Shown here: piece after piece, positions 1-7,854 of the stretch
Layout of the letters: every line of letters starts with the position of its first letter
Position numbering within the stretch: the first letter of the stretch is position 1
DNA from: DASWNP01 sp036399175
GTDB lineage: Bacteria; Acidobacteriota; Blastocatellia; Pyrinomonadales; Pyrinomonadaceae
Assembly: GCA_036399175.1 (NCBI GenBank)
Contig: DASWNP010000019.1
Coordinates: 1-64,000 of the forward strand
DNA length: 64,000 nt
Direction: 5' to 3'
The notes under the pieces: model-generated
Databases searched by the model: none
What the model saw: only the letters and a program-made list of their open reading frames with translations
Told to the model about the DNA's origin: nothing
Program-made: the position numbers and the translations under genes

Positions 1-2
1 AT

Positions 3-449
3 GTGCTTTCCAGCTATCGCTATCAGATTATTAATTCCGGCTTCGACGTTCAAACCAACATACAACCCGGTCTGCCGCCGGTCTTAATTGACCGCGATGC
101 GATGGCGCAGGCCATCTCAAATCTGCTTGATAATGGCATTAAATATTCGGGCGAGGTGAAACAGCTTTCGGTCACAGCGGAAGCCGTGCGGTCTAATCTG
201 TCTATTGAAATAGCCGATCACGGCATTGGAATTCCACGCGCTGAACAGGCAAAGATTTTCGATAAGTTTTACCGCGTGGGCAACGGACTGATTCATGACG
301 TAAAGGGCAGTGGCCTCGGCCTATCTCTGGTCAAGCACATTATCGAAGCTCATCAGGGAACCATCTCGGTCGAAAGCGAGGTCGGGAGGGGAAGTCGTTT
401 TACGATTCTCCTTCCGCTCCGGCGAAGTAGGGCCGATGCTCAAAGTTAG
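3..449 (+). CDS. Sensor histidine kinase, C-terminal ATPase part (5' end outside window)
   Basis: This is the ATP-binding catalytic half of a membrane sensor kinase; the sensor and phospho-accepting His region lie upstream of the window. All HATPase_c boxes are readable in the 148 visible residues: N box (NLLDNGIKYS), G1 (IADHGIGIP), F box (IFDKFYRV) and G2 (GSGLGLSLVKHI). It should autophosphorylate and pass phosphate to the regulator that starts 16 bases downstream, so the two form one operon. The stop is in frame and the end looks intact. The input signal cannot be told from this fragment. Confidence 0.93.
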   Translation: MLSSYRYQIINSGFDVQTNIQPGLPPVLIDRDAMAQAISNLLDNGIKYSGEVKQLSVTAEAVRSNLSIEIADHGIGIPRAEQAKIFDKFYRVGNGLIHDVKGSGLGLSLVKHIIEAHQGTISVESEVGRGSRFTILLPLRRSRADAQS

Positions 450-464
450 TCATAGGAGAAAAAG

Positions 465-1145
465 TTGGCCAAAGTCCTGATAATTGAAGATGAACCCAAC
501 ATGGTTCTCGGGCTCAAAGATAGCTGTGAGTATGAAGGCTATGAGGTCTCTGTGGCGCGCGACGGGAGAGAGGGGTTGGAGAAGGCTTCGACCGAGAAAC
601 CTGACATCATTCTGCTCGATGTGATGCTGCCTTTGATGAGCGGAATAGATGTGTGCCGGACGTTACGCACGCGCGGAATCGAAACTCCAATTCTCATGCT
701 GACTGCTCGTAGTGAGGAAACCGACAAGGTGGTCGGCCTGGAAGTTGGCGCAGATGATTACGTGACGAAACCATTTAGCATTAAGGAACTGCTCGCGCGA
801 ATCAGGGCGCATTTGCGAAGGGCTGCAAAACAGGTCGTCGAAATCGAAAGTTTTACATTTGGCGATGTGGAGTTGAATTTTAAAAAATACGCGGCGCGCA
901 AAGGCGGGCAAGCATTAGAACTTTCAGCTCGCGAATTTGAGATCTTGCGCTACCTGATCCGGCGTCGAGGTGAAATCGTCACACGCGATCAACTGCTCGA
1001 CGAAGTTTGGGGGTATGACAGTACCCCGGTTACGCGCACGGTTGACAACCATATCGCCAGGCTGCGTCAGAAAATCGAACCTAATCCATCCGAGCCGCTG
1101 CACATTATTACCGTTCACCGACTTGGCTATCGCTTCGTCGAATAA
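465..1145 (+). CDS. OmpR/PhoB-family response regulator
   Basis: Two-domain transcription factor of 226 aa. The receiver domain (about 1-120) has the acidic pair E8/D9, phospho-acceptor D52 in LLDVMLP, T80 and K102 in VTKPF. The C-terminal winged helix (about 130-226) ends in the usual TVDNHIARLRQKIE and GYRF segments of the OmpR/PhoB group. The start is TTG at 465, chosen because AGGAGA sits at 454-459 and the protein then begins MAKVLIIEDE, as in family members. It is cotranscribed with the kinase just upstream. The target regulon is unknown; a TTACA direct repeat downstream at 1232 is a possible binding site. Confidence 0.96.
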   Translation: MAKVLIIEDEPNMVLGLKDSCEYEGYEVSVARDGREGLEKASTEKPDIILLDVMLPLMSGIDVCRTLRTRGIETPILMLTARSEETDKVVGLEVGADDYVTKPFSIKELLARIRAHLRRAAKQVVEIESFTFGDVELNFKKYAARKGGQALELSAREFEILRYLIRRRGEIVTRDQLLDEVWGYDSTPVTRTVDNHIARLRQKIEPNPSEPLHIITVHRLGYRFVE

Positions 1146-1231
1146 ACTGCGGCGAATCAATACCGCATTCTCTCCCTGATTCATCAACTCGGCTCACAAC
1201 GAGAAGTCCTCTTCCTTTCCGGTACAACTTT

Positions 1232-1253
1232 TTACAATCTGATTACAGTTTGT
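1232..1253 (+). promoter_or_regulatory. Possible tandem half-site for an OmpR-type regulator
   Basis: Two TTACA half-sites (1232 and 1243) lie 11 bases apart, the direct-repeat spacing used by OmpR/PhoB-type dimers. They sit between the regulator gene and the exported protein at 1401. Binding is inferred from spacing only. Confidence 0.22.
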
Positions 1254-1400
1254 GGAGATTTGGAAGTTCAAAAACTATAGGCTCTTCGGTGGACGGACTC
1301 AGAAAAGTTTGCTTCGACCCGTAGATCCGCAACCCTGCAAGCGCAGCTCTGCAAATTGCCTGAAGCATCCGAGGCCAATAATCAACCGAGGAGAGAATCA

Positions 1401-1940
1401 ATGAAAATGCTCATTCGAACACTAATGCCAATGCTTCTGTATTGCCTTCTGGCATCGGCCGCCGTCGTACGTGCCCAGGATAATCCGCCGAAATCCGCCA
1501 GCGCGCAGTCTGACGCAAAAAAGGCTTTCGAGAAACTCAAAACCCTGACAGGTTCCTGGCAAGGTACGGTTATGGGCATGTCGGTCAACGTCACAATTCG
1601 CCTCGCATCTAGTGGTACCGCAATTCTGCATGAGGCGACCGGAGATGGAAAGCGCCCTCCCAACCACGAGATCACCATGTTCTACTTTGACGGGGAGCGT
1701 TTGCTCGCGACTCATTTTTGTGACGGCGGAAATCGGGTTCGCTGGGAGGGAAAGATGTCGCCGGATGGAAAGAGGATCGAGTTCGGTTTCCTCGATGTCG
1801 CCGGAGGCACGCGGGGAGGATTGGCGAAGGATATGGTGTTTACCATGATTGATGCGGACAAGCACGCCATCGTGTTGAATTTCATTACGCCGGATGGTAA
1901 GTCGGTTGATGTGCGCGGCGAATTTCAACGGACAAAATGA
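1401..1940 (+). CDS. Small exported protein, DUF1579-like/lipocalin-type barrel
   Basis: The protein is 179 aa, with a signal peptide at residues 1-26 (MKMLIRTLMP..., cleavage near VVRAQ). The mature part begins with a FEKLKTLTGSWQGTV segment, followed by alternating hydrophobic strands with short turns (GNRVRWEG, SPDGKRIEF), as in small beta-barrel proteins that open with L-x-G-x-W. I chose ATG 1401 over an earlier in-frame ATG at 1356: GAGGAGAG lies at 1388-1395 and the signal peptide starts there. The following DUF4386 gene begins 35 bases downstream, so the two may be cotranscribed. The ligand is unknown; family assignment is by general resemblance. Confidence 0.75.
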   Translation: MKMLIRTLMPMLLYCLLASAAVVRAQDNPPKSASAQSDAKKAFEKLKTLTGSWQGTVMGMSVNVTIRLASSGTAILHEATGDGKRPPNHEITMFYFDGERLLATHFCDGGNRVRWEGKMSPDGKRIEFGFLDVAGGTRGGLAKDMVFTMIDADKHAIVLNFITPDGKSVDVRGEFQRTK

Positions 1941-1975
1941 CTCGAGCCGAAATCAAGGTCACGTGAGGGCTACCA

Positions 1976-2704
1976 ATGACATCACGCATCATCTCGTCTT
2001 CTCCACGTTTCCTCGCCCGCATGACAGGTCTGTTTAGTCTACTCACAATCCTGGCAGGAATATTCGCTCAGGGCTTTGTGAGCGAAAGACTCATCGACTT
2101 CAGGGACGCGGCGGCTACGGCGACCAACATTCTGGCGCACAAAGGGCTGTTTCAGTTGGGCTTCACCGTCTATCTCATTGAGATGGCGTGCCAGGTCACG
2201 GCCGCCGTGCTCTTCTATCAATTGCTGAAGCCGGTAAACAAGACCGTCGCTTTGCTGGCGCTCTTCCTTGAAGTCACCGGCTGCATCGTTAAGACCTTCG
2301 CCCGAGTTTTCTATATCGCGCCATTGTTCGTGCTGGAACGCCCGGCGGCTTTGGTAGGATTCAGCGCGGAACAATTGCATTCCGTGGCGCTCATTCTTTT
2401 TAAAGTGAATGATCAGGGCGCTGGCGCGGCTCTGGGATTTTTCGGATTCTCAACTCTCCTGGGCGGCTATTTGATTTTCCGCTCGACGTTTCTACCGCGC
2501 TGGCTCGGAGTTTTGTCTTTCGTTGCAGGCTTAGGTTGGCTGACCTTCCTTTACAGGCCGCTGGGGGATCGTGCATTTCCCATCGCCGCACTCTTCGGTT
2601 TGTTAGGCGCAGCCGCAACGATCTTCTGGCTACTTGTGTTTGGTGTGAATGAAGAGAGATGGATCAAACAGGCCGGACAGCAGTCTCTTAACCGCGTTAA
2701 TTGA
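1976..2704 (+). CDS. DUF4386 family integral membrane protein
   Basis: Membrane protein of 242 aa with about six hydrophobic spans (for example GLFSLLTILAGIFAQG and ATIFWLLVFGV). The N-terminal block with ARMTGLFSLL and the FVSERL..RDAAATATNIL loop match DUF4386, a common family of unknown role in Acidobacteriota and Bacteroidota. GAGGG ahead of ATG 1976 supports the start. It lies behind the exported protein at 1401, possibly under the same promoter. No catalytic residues are evident. Confidence 0.82.
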   Translation: MTSRIISSSPRFLARMTGLFSLLTILAGIFAQGFVSERLIDFRDAAATATNILAHKGLFQLGFTVYLIEMACQVTAAVLFYQLLKPVNKTVALLALFLEVTGCIVKTFARVFYIAPLFVLERPAALVGFSAEQLHSVALILFKVNDQGAGAALGFFGFSTLLGGYLIFRSTFLPRWLGVLSFVAGLGWLTFLYRPLGDRAFPIAALFGLLGAAATIFWLLVFGVNEERWIKQAGQQSLNRVN

Positions 2705-3162
2705 CCGTTACCTGAGCATAACCGACGGCTACCAAAAATACGGGACTAATTGACTTATCAATCACGAGATGGGAAAAAGGAGATTCATCTATCGATATAT
2801 TTCCACATAAGAATGATTATCGAACTCAATCTATTGATATTACTTAACTTACTTTAGGGCTTTATAAACCCCCTCACGTGAAGCGACCGAAACCGCAAAG
2901 CGGGTGTTTTCTCAGCAACTTTAACACCTCAGCGTACAGACTTTGGTGGCGCATGTTGAACCGCCATTCACATTCTTTCAAGTGCAAGTAAAACGTGTGC
3001 GACGCGATACCATGAAACTTCTGCAAGCGATGCTTAGCAAAACTCCAGAAGCTTTGTTATCAGCTTCGGCCAACTCGGGGCGCGGGCGTACGGAGTGCTT
3101 GCGCCCCTCGAAGGCTCTAAACGGCATCATCGCTCTGCCGGTTAAAGGCAGCGCCCAAACTG
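2705..3162. other. Intergenic region, no gene seen
   Basis: 458 bases between converging genes, clearly more AT-rich than the flanks in its first 180 bases. The only open frames (near 2943-3214, both strands) lack ribosome-binding sites and protein-like composition. A weak GGGCTTTATAAACCCC-type dyad near 2857 could terminate the DUF4386 transcript. Confidence 0.5.
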
Positions 3163-3663
3163 TCAGTTCTGAGCCGGGCCGTGATCGTAGCTGATTACCC
3201 GCGTAATCTTCCATGTGCCGTCTTTGTACTGCCAGAGGTGGATGAACCTGGCCGCGCCTACGGGTGCGCTGCCCTGCTTGGCGTTCAACTCGTAGAAGCG
3301 GTGGACGCCCATCTGAATCGCGCCGAAGCCGGGGACGGGATGCACCTCGACCGAATCGGCGACGATTTCCCGGCGCATCTTGCCGCAGATGTTGTTCCTG
3401 ATGCTCTCGACTAAGCTCTTGCGCGAGAGCGTCAGCCCTCCTTTGTCGTGATAAAACTCCAGGTCGTCTACGAAGAACGAGGCGAACTTATCGAGGTCGC
3501 AACGGTTGAACGAGTCGAAGAGCGCAGCATCGAGCGCGCGGAGCGTGCGGGGAAGCTCTTCCGGAGGGGGCGCGCTGTACCTGTTCTGGGCGACAACTTT
3601 AGAACACGGCACGACGAGCAGAGCGACGACGAGTAGCATGCTTCGTGTGTTGAAATACTTCAT
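3163..3663 (-). CDS. Exported SnoaL/NTF2-like (DUF4440-type) protein
   Basis: Protein of 166 aa from ATG 3663 (MKYFNTRSMLLVVALLV...), with a signal peptide ending near VVAQ. The mature domain has the cone-shaped NTF2-like layout: an N-terminal helix (LRALDAALFDSFNRCDLDKF), FVDDLEFYHDKGGL, and a C-terminal sheet ending in ARFIHLWQYKDGTWKITRVIS, typical of DUF4440. An upstream in-frame start at 3750 would put 29 non-hydrophobic residues before the signal peptide, so it is less likely. These folds serve as enzymes or binding modules; no specific reaction can be named. It is divergent from the HipA-like gene. Confidence 0.8.
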   Translation of the reverse strand: MKYFNTRSMLLVVALLVVPCSKVVAQNRYSAPPPEELPRTLRALDAALFDSFNRCDLDKFASFFVDDLEFYHDKGGLTLSRKSLVESIRNNICGKMRREIVADSVEVHPVPGFGAIQMGVHRFYELNAKQGSAPVGAARFIHLWQYKDGTWKITRVISYDHGPAQN

Positions 3664-3780
3664 CAGATTAAGACCGCCTTTGTTTGGGGGTAAACATACC
3701 CTCTCGTTTACGAGCATGAATCTCAGAATGTTCCTCAAACTGAGCTTCACCTGCCGTGCGCGCGACGCTTACACAACACA

Positions 3781-3829
3781 GACGAGAGCCGCCCGACTGC
3801 CTTGATGGGCGACCCGGGCGACTCTCGTC
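3781..3829. repeat. Strong hairpin in divergent intergenic region
   Basis: Arms 3781-3795 (GACGAGAGCCGCCCG) and 3815-3829 pair over 15 bases with one mismatch around a 19-base loop. It lies between the starts of the divergent genes at 3663 (-) and 3974 (+), so it is either an untranslated-leader structure or an operator-like dyad. No T-run follows. Confidence 0.5.
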
Positions 3830-3973
3830 TCCGGCGTTTCTGCCTGTGGGATTAGTTGCCTGCCTTTCATCGTCAAATCGCTTGTCTATTTTCACCTCAC
3901 TCAATCGATGCGCAGCCGCTCAGAGTTTCTTTCATCTTTGCTCGAAGTTGTGTCTGCGCGATATGCTTTGCAG

Positions 3974-4756
3974 ATGAAGCTGCGAAGGGTTGCCGCTACG
4001 AGGTACGTCACTCCTTTGAGGGAAGGTGGATCGCTGCCGGCCATCGTGGAGGCCGACGACGATGGTCTCTACGTTCTGAAGTTTCGCGGCGCGGGGCAGG
4101 GAACGAAGGCGCTCGTCGCCGAGCTGCTCGTCGGAGAGTTGGCGCGCGCGCTCGGCCTGCCCGTGCCTGAAATCGTCCTTATAGACCTCGACCCGTTGCT
4201 CGCGCGCACCGAGCCCGACCCTGAGATACAAGACCTCATCAAGGCCAGCGCCGGGCTCAATCTCGCGCTCGACTACCTGCCCGGCTCGATTACTTTCGAC
4301 CCGCTCGTTGACCGTCCCGATTCAAAGCTCGCCTCCTCAGTCGTCTGGTTCGACGCCTTCACGACCAACATCGACCGCACGCCCCGCAACACGAACCTGC
4401 TCGTCTGGCATCGACGCCTCTGGTTGATAGATCACGGCGCAGCCCTCTATTTTCATCACGATTGGGCAAACTACCTCGAACGCAGCCGCCGCCCTTTCAC
4501 GCAGATTAAAGAGCACGTCCTGCTTCCATTCGCCGCCGACATCCCAGAGGCCGACGCCGAGCTTAGCGCTCGTATCAAGACTGAAGTGGTTGAAGAAATC
4601 CTGCAAATGATTCCTGACGAGTGGCTCGTGCCGCCCGTGCCTTTCTCGGACGCCGCCGAGCAGCGTGCGGCTTACGCGCGGTATCTCTTCCGGCGGCTGG
4701 AGCAGCCGCGCGATTTCGTACAGGAGGCCGTCGATGCCAGAGCGCTCGTTGTTTGA
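3974..4756 (+). CDS. HipA-like kinase family protein
   Basis: Protein of 260 aa from ATG 3974 (MKLRRVAATRYV); a longer in-frame start at 3908 adds 22 residues unlike the family. It resembles the compact HipA-like kinases that pair with DUF3037. Visible elements are the ATP-lysine strand LYVLKF (K36), the catalytic-loop-like NIDRTPRNTNLL (D134, N139) and the Mg-binding LIDHGAAL (D153). HipA enzymes phosphorylate a protein substrate, classically glutamyl-tRNA synthetase, but this short group lacks the usual HipA N-terminal lobe extension and its substrate is not known. Its end overlaps the DUF3037 gene by 23 bases, so the two are translated together. There is no HipB-like repressor next to it. 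Confidence 0.82.
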   Translation: MKLRRVAATRYVTPLREGGSLPAIVEADDDGLYVLKFRGAGQGTKALVAELLVGELARALGLPVPEIVLIDLDPLLARTEPDPEIQDLIKASAGLNLALDYLPGSITFDPLVDRPDSKLASSVVWFDAFTTNIDRTPRNTNLLVWHRRLWLIDHGAALYFHHDWANYLERSRRPFTQIKEHVLLPFAADIPEADAELSARIKTEVVEEILQMIPDEWLVPPVPFSDAAEQRAAYARYLFRRLEQPRDFVQEAVDARALVV

Positions 4757-5165
4757 CTATTCGGTCATCCGCGTCGTCCCGCGCGTCGAGCGCGGAGAGT
4801 TCGTCAACGTCGGCGTGATTCTCTCCTGCCAGGCGAAGGACTTCCTGAAGGCGGGCATCGAGCTGGACGAGAAACGTCTGGCCGCGCTCGACCCGGCGCT
4901 CGACCTGGGCGTCGTGCGCCAGCACCTCGAAGCGATAGATATTATCTGCCGCGGCGGGGAAGACGCCGGGCCCATCGGGCTGCTTCCGCCGCGCGCACGT
5001 TTCCACTGGCTGGTAGCGCCGCGCAGCACCATCATCCAGACAGCGCCCGTTCACACGGGGCTCTGCGACGACGGCGACGCCATGCTCGAACATCTGCTCG
5101 ACGTGATGGTGCGCCCGCGCCGGGAAAACGGAGAGCAAGCTCGAACCCCATCCGCCGCCGGTTAG
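4734..5165 (+). CDS. DUF3037 domain protein, partner of HipA-like kinase
   Basis: Protein of 143 aa starting at ATG 4734 inside the end of the kinase gene. The opening SLFDYSVIRVVPRVERGEF and VNVGVILSC are the DUF3037 signature; RFHWLVAPRSTIIQTAPVHT is the second conserved block. DUF3037 proteins are small, soluble and repeatedly encoded beside HipA-like kinases, which suggests a substrate, inhibitor or modulator of the kinase. That role is inference from pairing only. The last 15 residues (after VMVRPRR) are low complexity. Confidence 0.85.
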   Translation: MPERSLFDYSVIRVVPRVERGEFVNVGVILSCQAKDFLKAGIELDEKRLAALDPALDLGVVRQHLEAIDIICRGGEDAGPIGLLPPRARFHWLVAPRSTIIQTAPVHTGLCDDGDAMLEHLLDVMVRPRRENGEQARTPSAAG

Positions 5166-5294
5166 CGAAAGCTCTCTAATCGAAATCCCAAAGGAGAAAG
5201 ATTACGTGGACGACGCTTCCGAGTGATGAGCTTTCGACCGGGGCGGTCGAATGTTATGTTAGACGAGAGTTGACAGAAACAGAGGAGCGAAAAG

Positions 5295-5837
5295 ATGCTT
5301 TCGAAGATAAACCTCGTGCTCGTATTCATCATCTGTCTTGCCGGACAGAGCTATGCTAAACAACGCGCGCCCACGATTGTTCTCGTCCTGCGTCACGCCG
5401 AGAAGGCTGCGGCTGGCAGCGATAACCCCGACCCCTCCCTGAGCGAAGCCGGCGTCAAACGCGCGCAGGAGCTAATCCGCGTCGCCGAAGACGCGGGCGT
5501 CTCCGCCATCTACACCACGCAGTTCAAGCGCACGCGCGAAACCGCGCAGCCTCTCGCCGCGCAGCTCGGCGTCCCCATCATCTCAGTCGAAGTCAACAAA
5601 GAGAACCTCGCCGCGCATCCGGCCTCGCTCGCCAAAGAGGTCTTGTCCAAACACAAAGGCCAGACCGTCGCCATCATCGGCCACAGCAACACCGTGCCCC
5701 TCATCGTTGAAGCCCTCGGCGGCAAAAAGCCCCCCGCCATCGACGACGCCACAGAGTTCGACCACCTCTTCATCGTCATCATCTACAAACCCGGCGACGT
5801 GAAAACCATCAAGGCGAGATACGGCAAAGACAACTGA
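5295..5837 (+). CDS. Exported histidine phosphatase (phosphoglycerate mutase-like/SixA-like)
   Basis: Protein of 180 aa with an N-terminal signal peptide (MLSKINLVLVFIICLAGQSYA). The catalytic RHG-type motif is present as LVLRHAEKA. The second Arg/Glu segment TTQFKRTRETAQPLA and the second His in IIGHSNTVP complete the branch-2-like core of about 150 residues. It should hydrolyse phosphomonoesters through a phospho-His intermediate outside the cytoplasm; the substrate is unknown. A GAGGAG site at 5282-5287 precedes the ATG. It stands alone after the DUF3037 gene. Confidence 0.88.
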   Translation: MLSKINLVLVFIICLAGQSYAKQRAPTIVLVLRHAEKAAAGSDNPDPSLSEAGVKRAQELIRVAEDAGVSAIYTTQFKRTRETAQPLAAQLGVPIISVEVNKENLAAHPASLAKEVLSKHKGQTVAIIGHSNTVPLIVEALGGKKPPAIDDATEFDHLFIVIIYKPGDVKTIKARYGKDN

Positions 5838-5926
5838 CCCGGATATTCTTCTGCCCGGCGTTTAGCTTCCAACGCACACATGCGGCCTGCACCTTGAGTC
5901 TGATAACTTATGATACAGCCGCCTTC

Positions 5927-6019
5927 TTTGATGCAAAAGCCTGATAGCACCCCAACATACTGTGTCGGATGATATTCTCTAGCTCAACTAATAGACACTA
6001 AACTGACTTTTGCATCAAA
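5927..6019. mobile_element. 93-bp element with 13-bp terminal inverted repeats, copy 1
   Basis: It starts TTTGATGCAAAAG and ends with the exact reverse complement CTTTTGCATCAAA. A second copy of the same length lies at 8933-9025 with 8 substitutions by eye (about 91% identity) and no gaps. Size, ends and duplication fit a non-autonomous MITE-like element. No target-site duplication was recognised and no transposase is encoded in the window. Confidence 0.7.
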
Positions 6020-6070
6020 CCCTCTCCAATTCGGGGTTGGAGCAGAAGCAGCATCGTAGGTTGAACGGAA

Positions 6071-6116
6071 ACCCGAAACCCGGTCACATTTTACAAAATG
6101 TGACCGGGTTTCGGGT
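6071..6116. repeat. Near-perfect palindrome, 22-bp arms
   Basis: Arm 6071-6092 (ACCCGAAACCCGGTCACATTTT) and arm 6095-6116 are exact reverse complements around a 2-base centre. It lies 51 bases after the 93-bp element and 25 bases beyond the stop of the small minus-strand gene (6142). It could be that gene's terminator or a separate palindromic insertion. Confidence 0.75.
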
Positions 6117-6141
6117 GGGCGAGTGATGTGTGTCGTGTGCG

Positions 6142-6291
6142 TTATTGAGCAACCAATTTGATGATAAATGATGGGCCTAGCCATATCATGAAGATGCAGA
6201 CCATCAAATTGCTGATTTGTACGCCCACGCCTAGACCGCAGAGCAAAACTCCGGTCAGGTGTTCGAGCACATGGATTAATTTGGTTAACAT
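6142..6291 (-). CDS. 49-aa predicted membrane protein
   Basis: Short open frame on the minus strand with an excellent ribosome-binding site: AAGGAGGT at 6295-6302, a few bases before ATG 6291. The product begins MLTKLIHVLEHLTGVLL and is hydrophobic for most of its length (GVLLCGLGVGV, then LMVCIFMIWLGPSFII), giving one or two membrane spans. It has two Cys and few charges and belongs to no family I recognise. It is followed by the large palindrome at 6071-6116, as if by its own terminator. The ribosome-binding site and clean hydrophobic profile are the grounds for calling it real. Confidence 0.6.
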   Translation of the reverse strand: MLTKLIHVLEHLTGVLLCGLGVGVQISNLMVCIFMIWLGPSFIIKLVAQ

Positions 6292-6610
6292 AGTACCTCC
6301 TTCTGAGTTGCCGTCACGTTACGGGTAGGCACAACAACCTCGTTGCGCGAGTACGGGTAACTTTTCAATCTCCCAATACGTTTGACGATTCAGAAGCAGG
6401 ATTTTCAACCACCGTCTTGATGAACGCGAGATGAAAGATGAGATGTGGATGATGGAAGGGCGGGTGGCGGGCTTGAAAGAGTTTGGAGAAGGAAGGAGGG
6501 GAGGAGGGGAAGGTGGGCTTCCCTAGAGATGGATTTGACTTGGAGAAATCCGCCTCCGTCTCTCCTCCGATGGCAGGTGGGTCACACACATGCGCGTCGT
6601 CTGTCGGCTC
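6292..6610. other. Intergenic region with purine-rich tract
   Basis: About 320 bases between the 49-aa gene and the anti-sigma gene. Bases 6428-6512 are strongly G/A-rich (AAGGAAGGAGGGGAGGAGG and similar). An open frame of 74 codons (6365-6589, minus) reads through this tract and is Pro/His/Ser-rich without a ribosome-binding site; I do not treat it as a gene. Confidence 0.4.
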
Positions 6611-6907
6611 TCATATAACCGGCTCCGTCTCGGTGTCTATTTCGGATATTTTCGGGTGAAGATAGTGTCCCGACTTCGGCTCAAGATAGCGATTAATCTT
6701 GAGCACCGTCTCGGCCAACTCACGACAATGCAGACATAGTTGGAGATGTATCAGCACCATCTCTTTGAGGTCTTGATTGGAAGTATTAAGGAAGTCAAAA
6801 ACCAGAGGCATTTGCGGCGGGTCTATGCAACTAAAGTCCTCGGGGACTCCAGGCTCCTCGCTGTCTGTCTCGGCGAATCGTTTTTTCGCACTTTCTTCAA
6901 CTTTCAT
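6611..6907 (-). CDS. Putative zinc-type anti-sigma factor (zf-HC2-like), soluble
   Basis: Protein of 98 aa from ATG 6907 (MKVEESAKKRFAE). The central segment HLQLCLHCRELAET contains H-x3-C-x2-C, the core of the zinc-binding anti-sigma (ZAS) motif. It lies 155 bases downstream of an ECF-like sigma gene on the same strand, the usual order for such pairs. There is no membrane span, so any control would be cytoplasmic, as with ChrR- or RsrA-type factors. Only the motif and context support the call; the rest of the sequence shows no recognisable domain. An earlier in-frame start exists at 6967. Confidence 0.6.
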   Translation of the reverse strand: MKVEESAKKRFAETDSEEPGVPEDFSCIDPPQMPLVFDFLNTSNQDLKEMVLIHLQLCLHCRELAETVLKINRYLEPKSGHYLHPKISEIDTETEPVI

Positions 6908-6958
6908 AGCACACTTTTCTCCGTTCTGGTGGCTTGAAAAAGCATAAACTTCGAGTGA

Positions 6959-6979
6959 ACCCGGCAACAGTTGCCGGGT
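6959..6979. promoter_or_regulatory. Perfect 10-bp-arm dyad upstream of anti-sigma gene
   Basis: ACCCGGCAAC and its exact reverse complement flank a single base. It sits between the sigma stop (7063) and the anti-sigma start (6907). It may be an intercistronic attenuator or an operator; no T-run follows on the minus strand. Confidence 0.45.
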
Positions 6980-7062
6980 CGAACAACGGTTCTGTGGAGC
7001 TTAGCGCTCAATCACAAAACCATCAGAAATCGAGCGCATGCTGCCCGACACAGAGGCGTGAA

Positions 7063-7854
7063 TTAACCCTGTGAGTTAGTCGCCGCGTGCGTTCGATGCG
7101 TTGAAATCGCCGGTTGTTCGATAAACGATTTCAATTTTTTCTGAATTCGCGCGAGTCGCTTCGAAACTGCTTGATGCGAAATTCCAAGCTCGTCGCCGAT
7201 TTTAGATGTAGTCATTCCGTCGAGGTGGTAATTGATAAAGAGTGCGCGCTCTTCACAGGTCAACGCGCTCATCAACTCCATCGCCAGAATCTTGCCGTCT
7301 TCAGTCTCAGCCGCTCTGTTGTGATTGGTTTCGCCGTAGCGCTCCTCAACCTCGCCACCCTCAAACTCCGCGCCCTCGTGCTCCTTGCCATCCTCGTAGT
7401 GACGCATGATGTCTTCGACGGAGGGAGAGCGCTTACGGCGAGATAGGTCGATGCACCAGTTACGCACGATTTCATAGAGCAACGTGGTCAATTTAGCTTG
7501 GCTGCGATAGTGCGCAAGCCCCTTCACAAAATGGAAAATCACGTCCTGTTTGAAATCATCAAACATATAACCCGAAGGCGGCTGGAATCCATAGAAGAAG
7601 TATCTGCAAGTGCCGTCGAGTGCGTCCATGAACTTCTTGTCGTCCAAGAGCGCCAAGAACTTCGGGTCGTTCCAGTAACTAGTGATTTCCTGACCGACAT
7701 CTCGCTTCGAATTGTCAAAGACCTCTTCGGCGTCTTTGGCAGCCGAGAAATTTGCTTGGTCTTTCGGTTCGGTTTCTCCCTTATCTTCTTCGTTCAAGGG
7801 GTGTTCCGGGTCTTCATTCGGAGCATGTTCAGCTTCGTCCTTTTTTTCCTTCAT
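7063..7854 (-). CDS. ECF-like sigma-70 family RNA polymerase sigma factor
   Basis: Protein of 263 aa from ATG 7854 (MKEKKDEAEHAPNED); an in-frame TTG at 7899 is an alternative. About 80 acidic, low-complexity residues precede the sigma core, an unusual extension for this group. Region 2 covers FDDFKQDVIFHFVKGL to VRNWCIDLSRRKRS. A loop rich in Glu separates it from region 4, whose helix-turn-helix is LTCEERALFINYH...IGDELGISHQAVSKRL. It should direct RNA polymerase to a small regulon. The downstream ZAS-motif protein is the probable antagonist. Which promoters it reads is not visible. Confidence 0.85.
   Translation of the reverse strand: MKEKKDEAEHAPNEDPEHPLNEEDKGETEPKDQANFSAAKDAEEVFDNSKRDVGQEITSYWNDPKFLALLDDKKFMDALDGTCRYFFYGFQPPSGYMFDDFKQDVIFHFVKGLAHYRSQAKLTTLLYEIVRNWCIDLSRRKRSPSVEDIMRHYEDGKEHEGAEFEGGEVEERYGETNHNRAAETEDGKILAMELMSALTCEERALFINYHLDGMTTSKIGDELGISHQAVSKRLARIQKKLKSFIEQPAISTHRTHAATNSQG

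Noticed and set aside
2943..3214. Small overlapping frames on both strands
   Set aside because: No ribosome-binding site and no hydrophobic or domain pattern; both strands are open over the same bases, as expected by chance.
6365..6589. 74-codon minus-strand frame
   Set aside because: It reads through a purine-rich tract, giving a Pro/Ser/His-rich chain without start signals.
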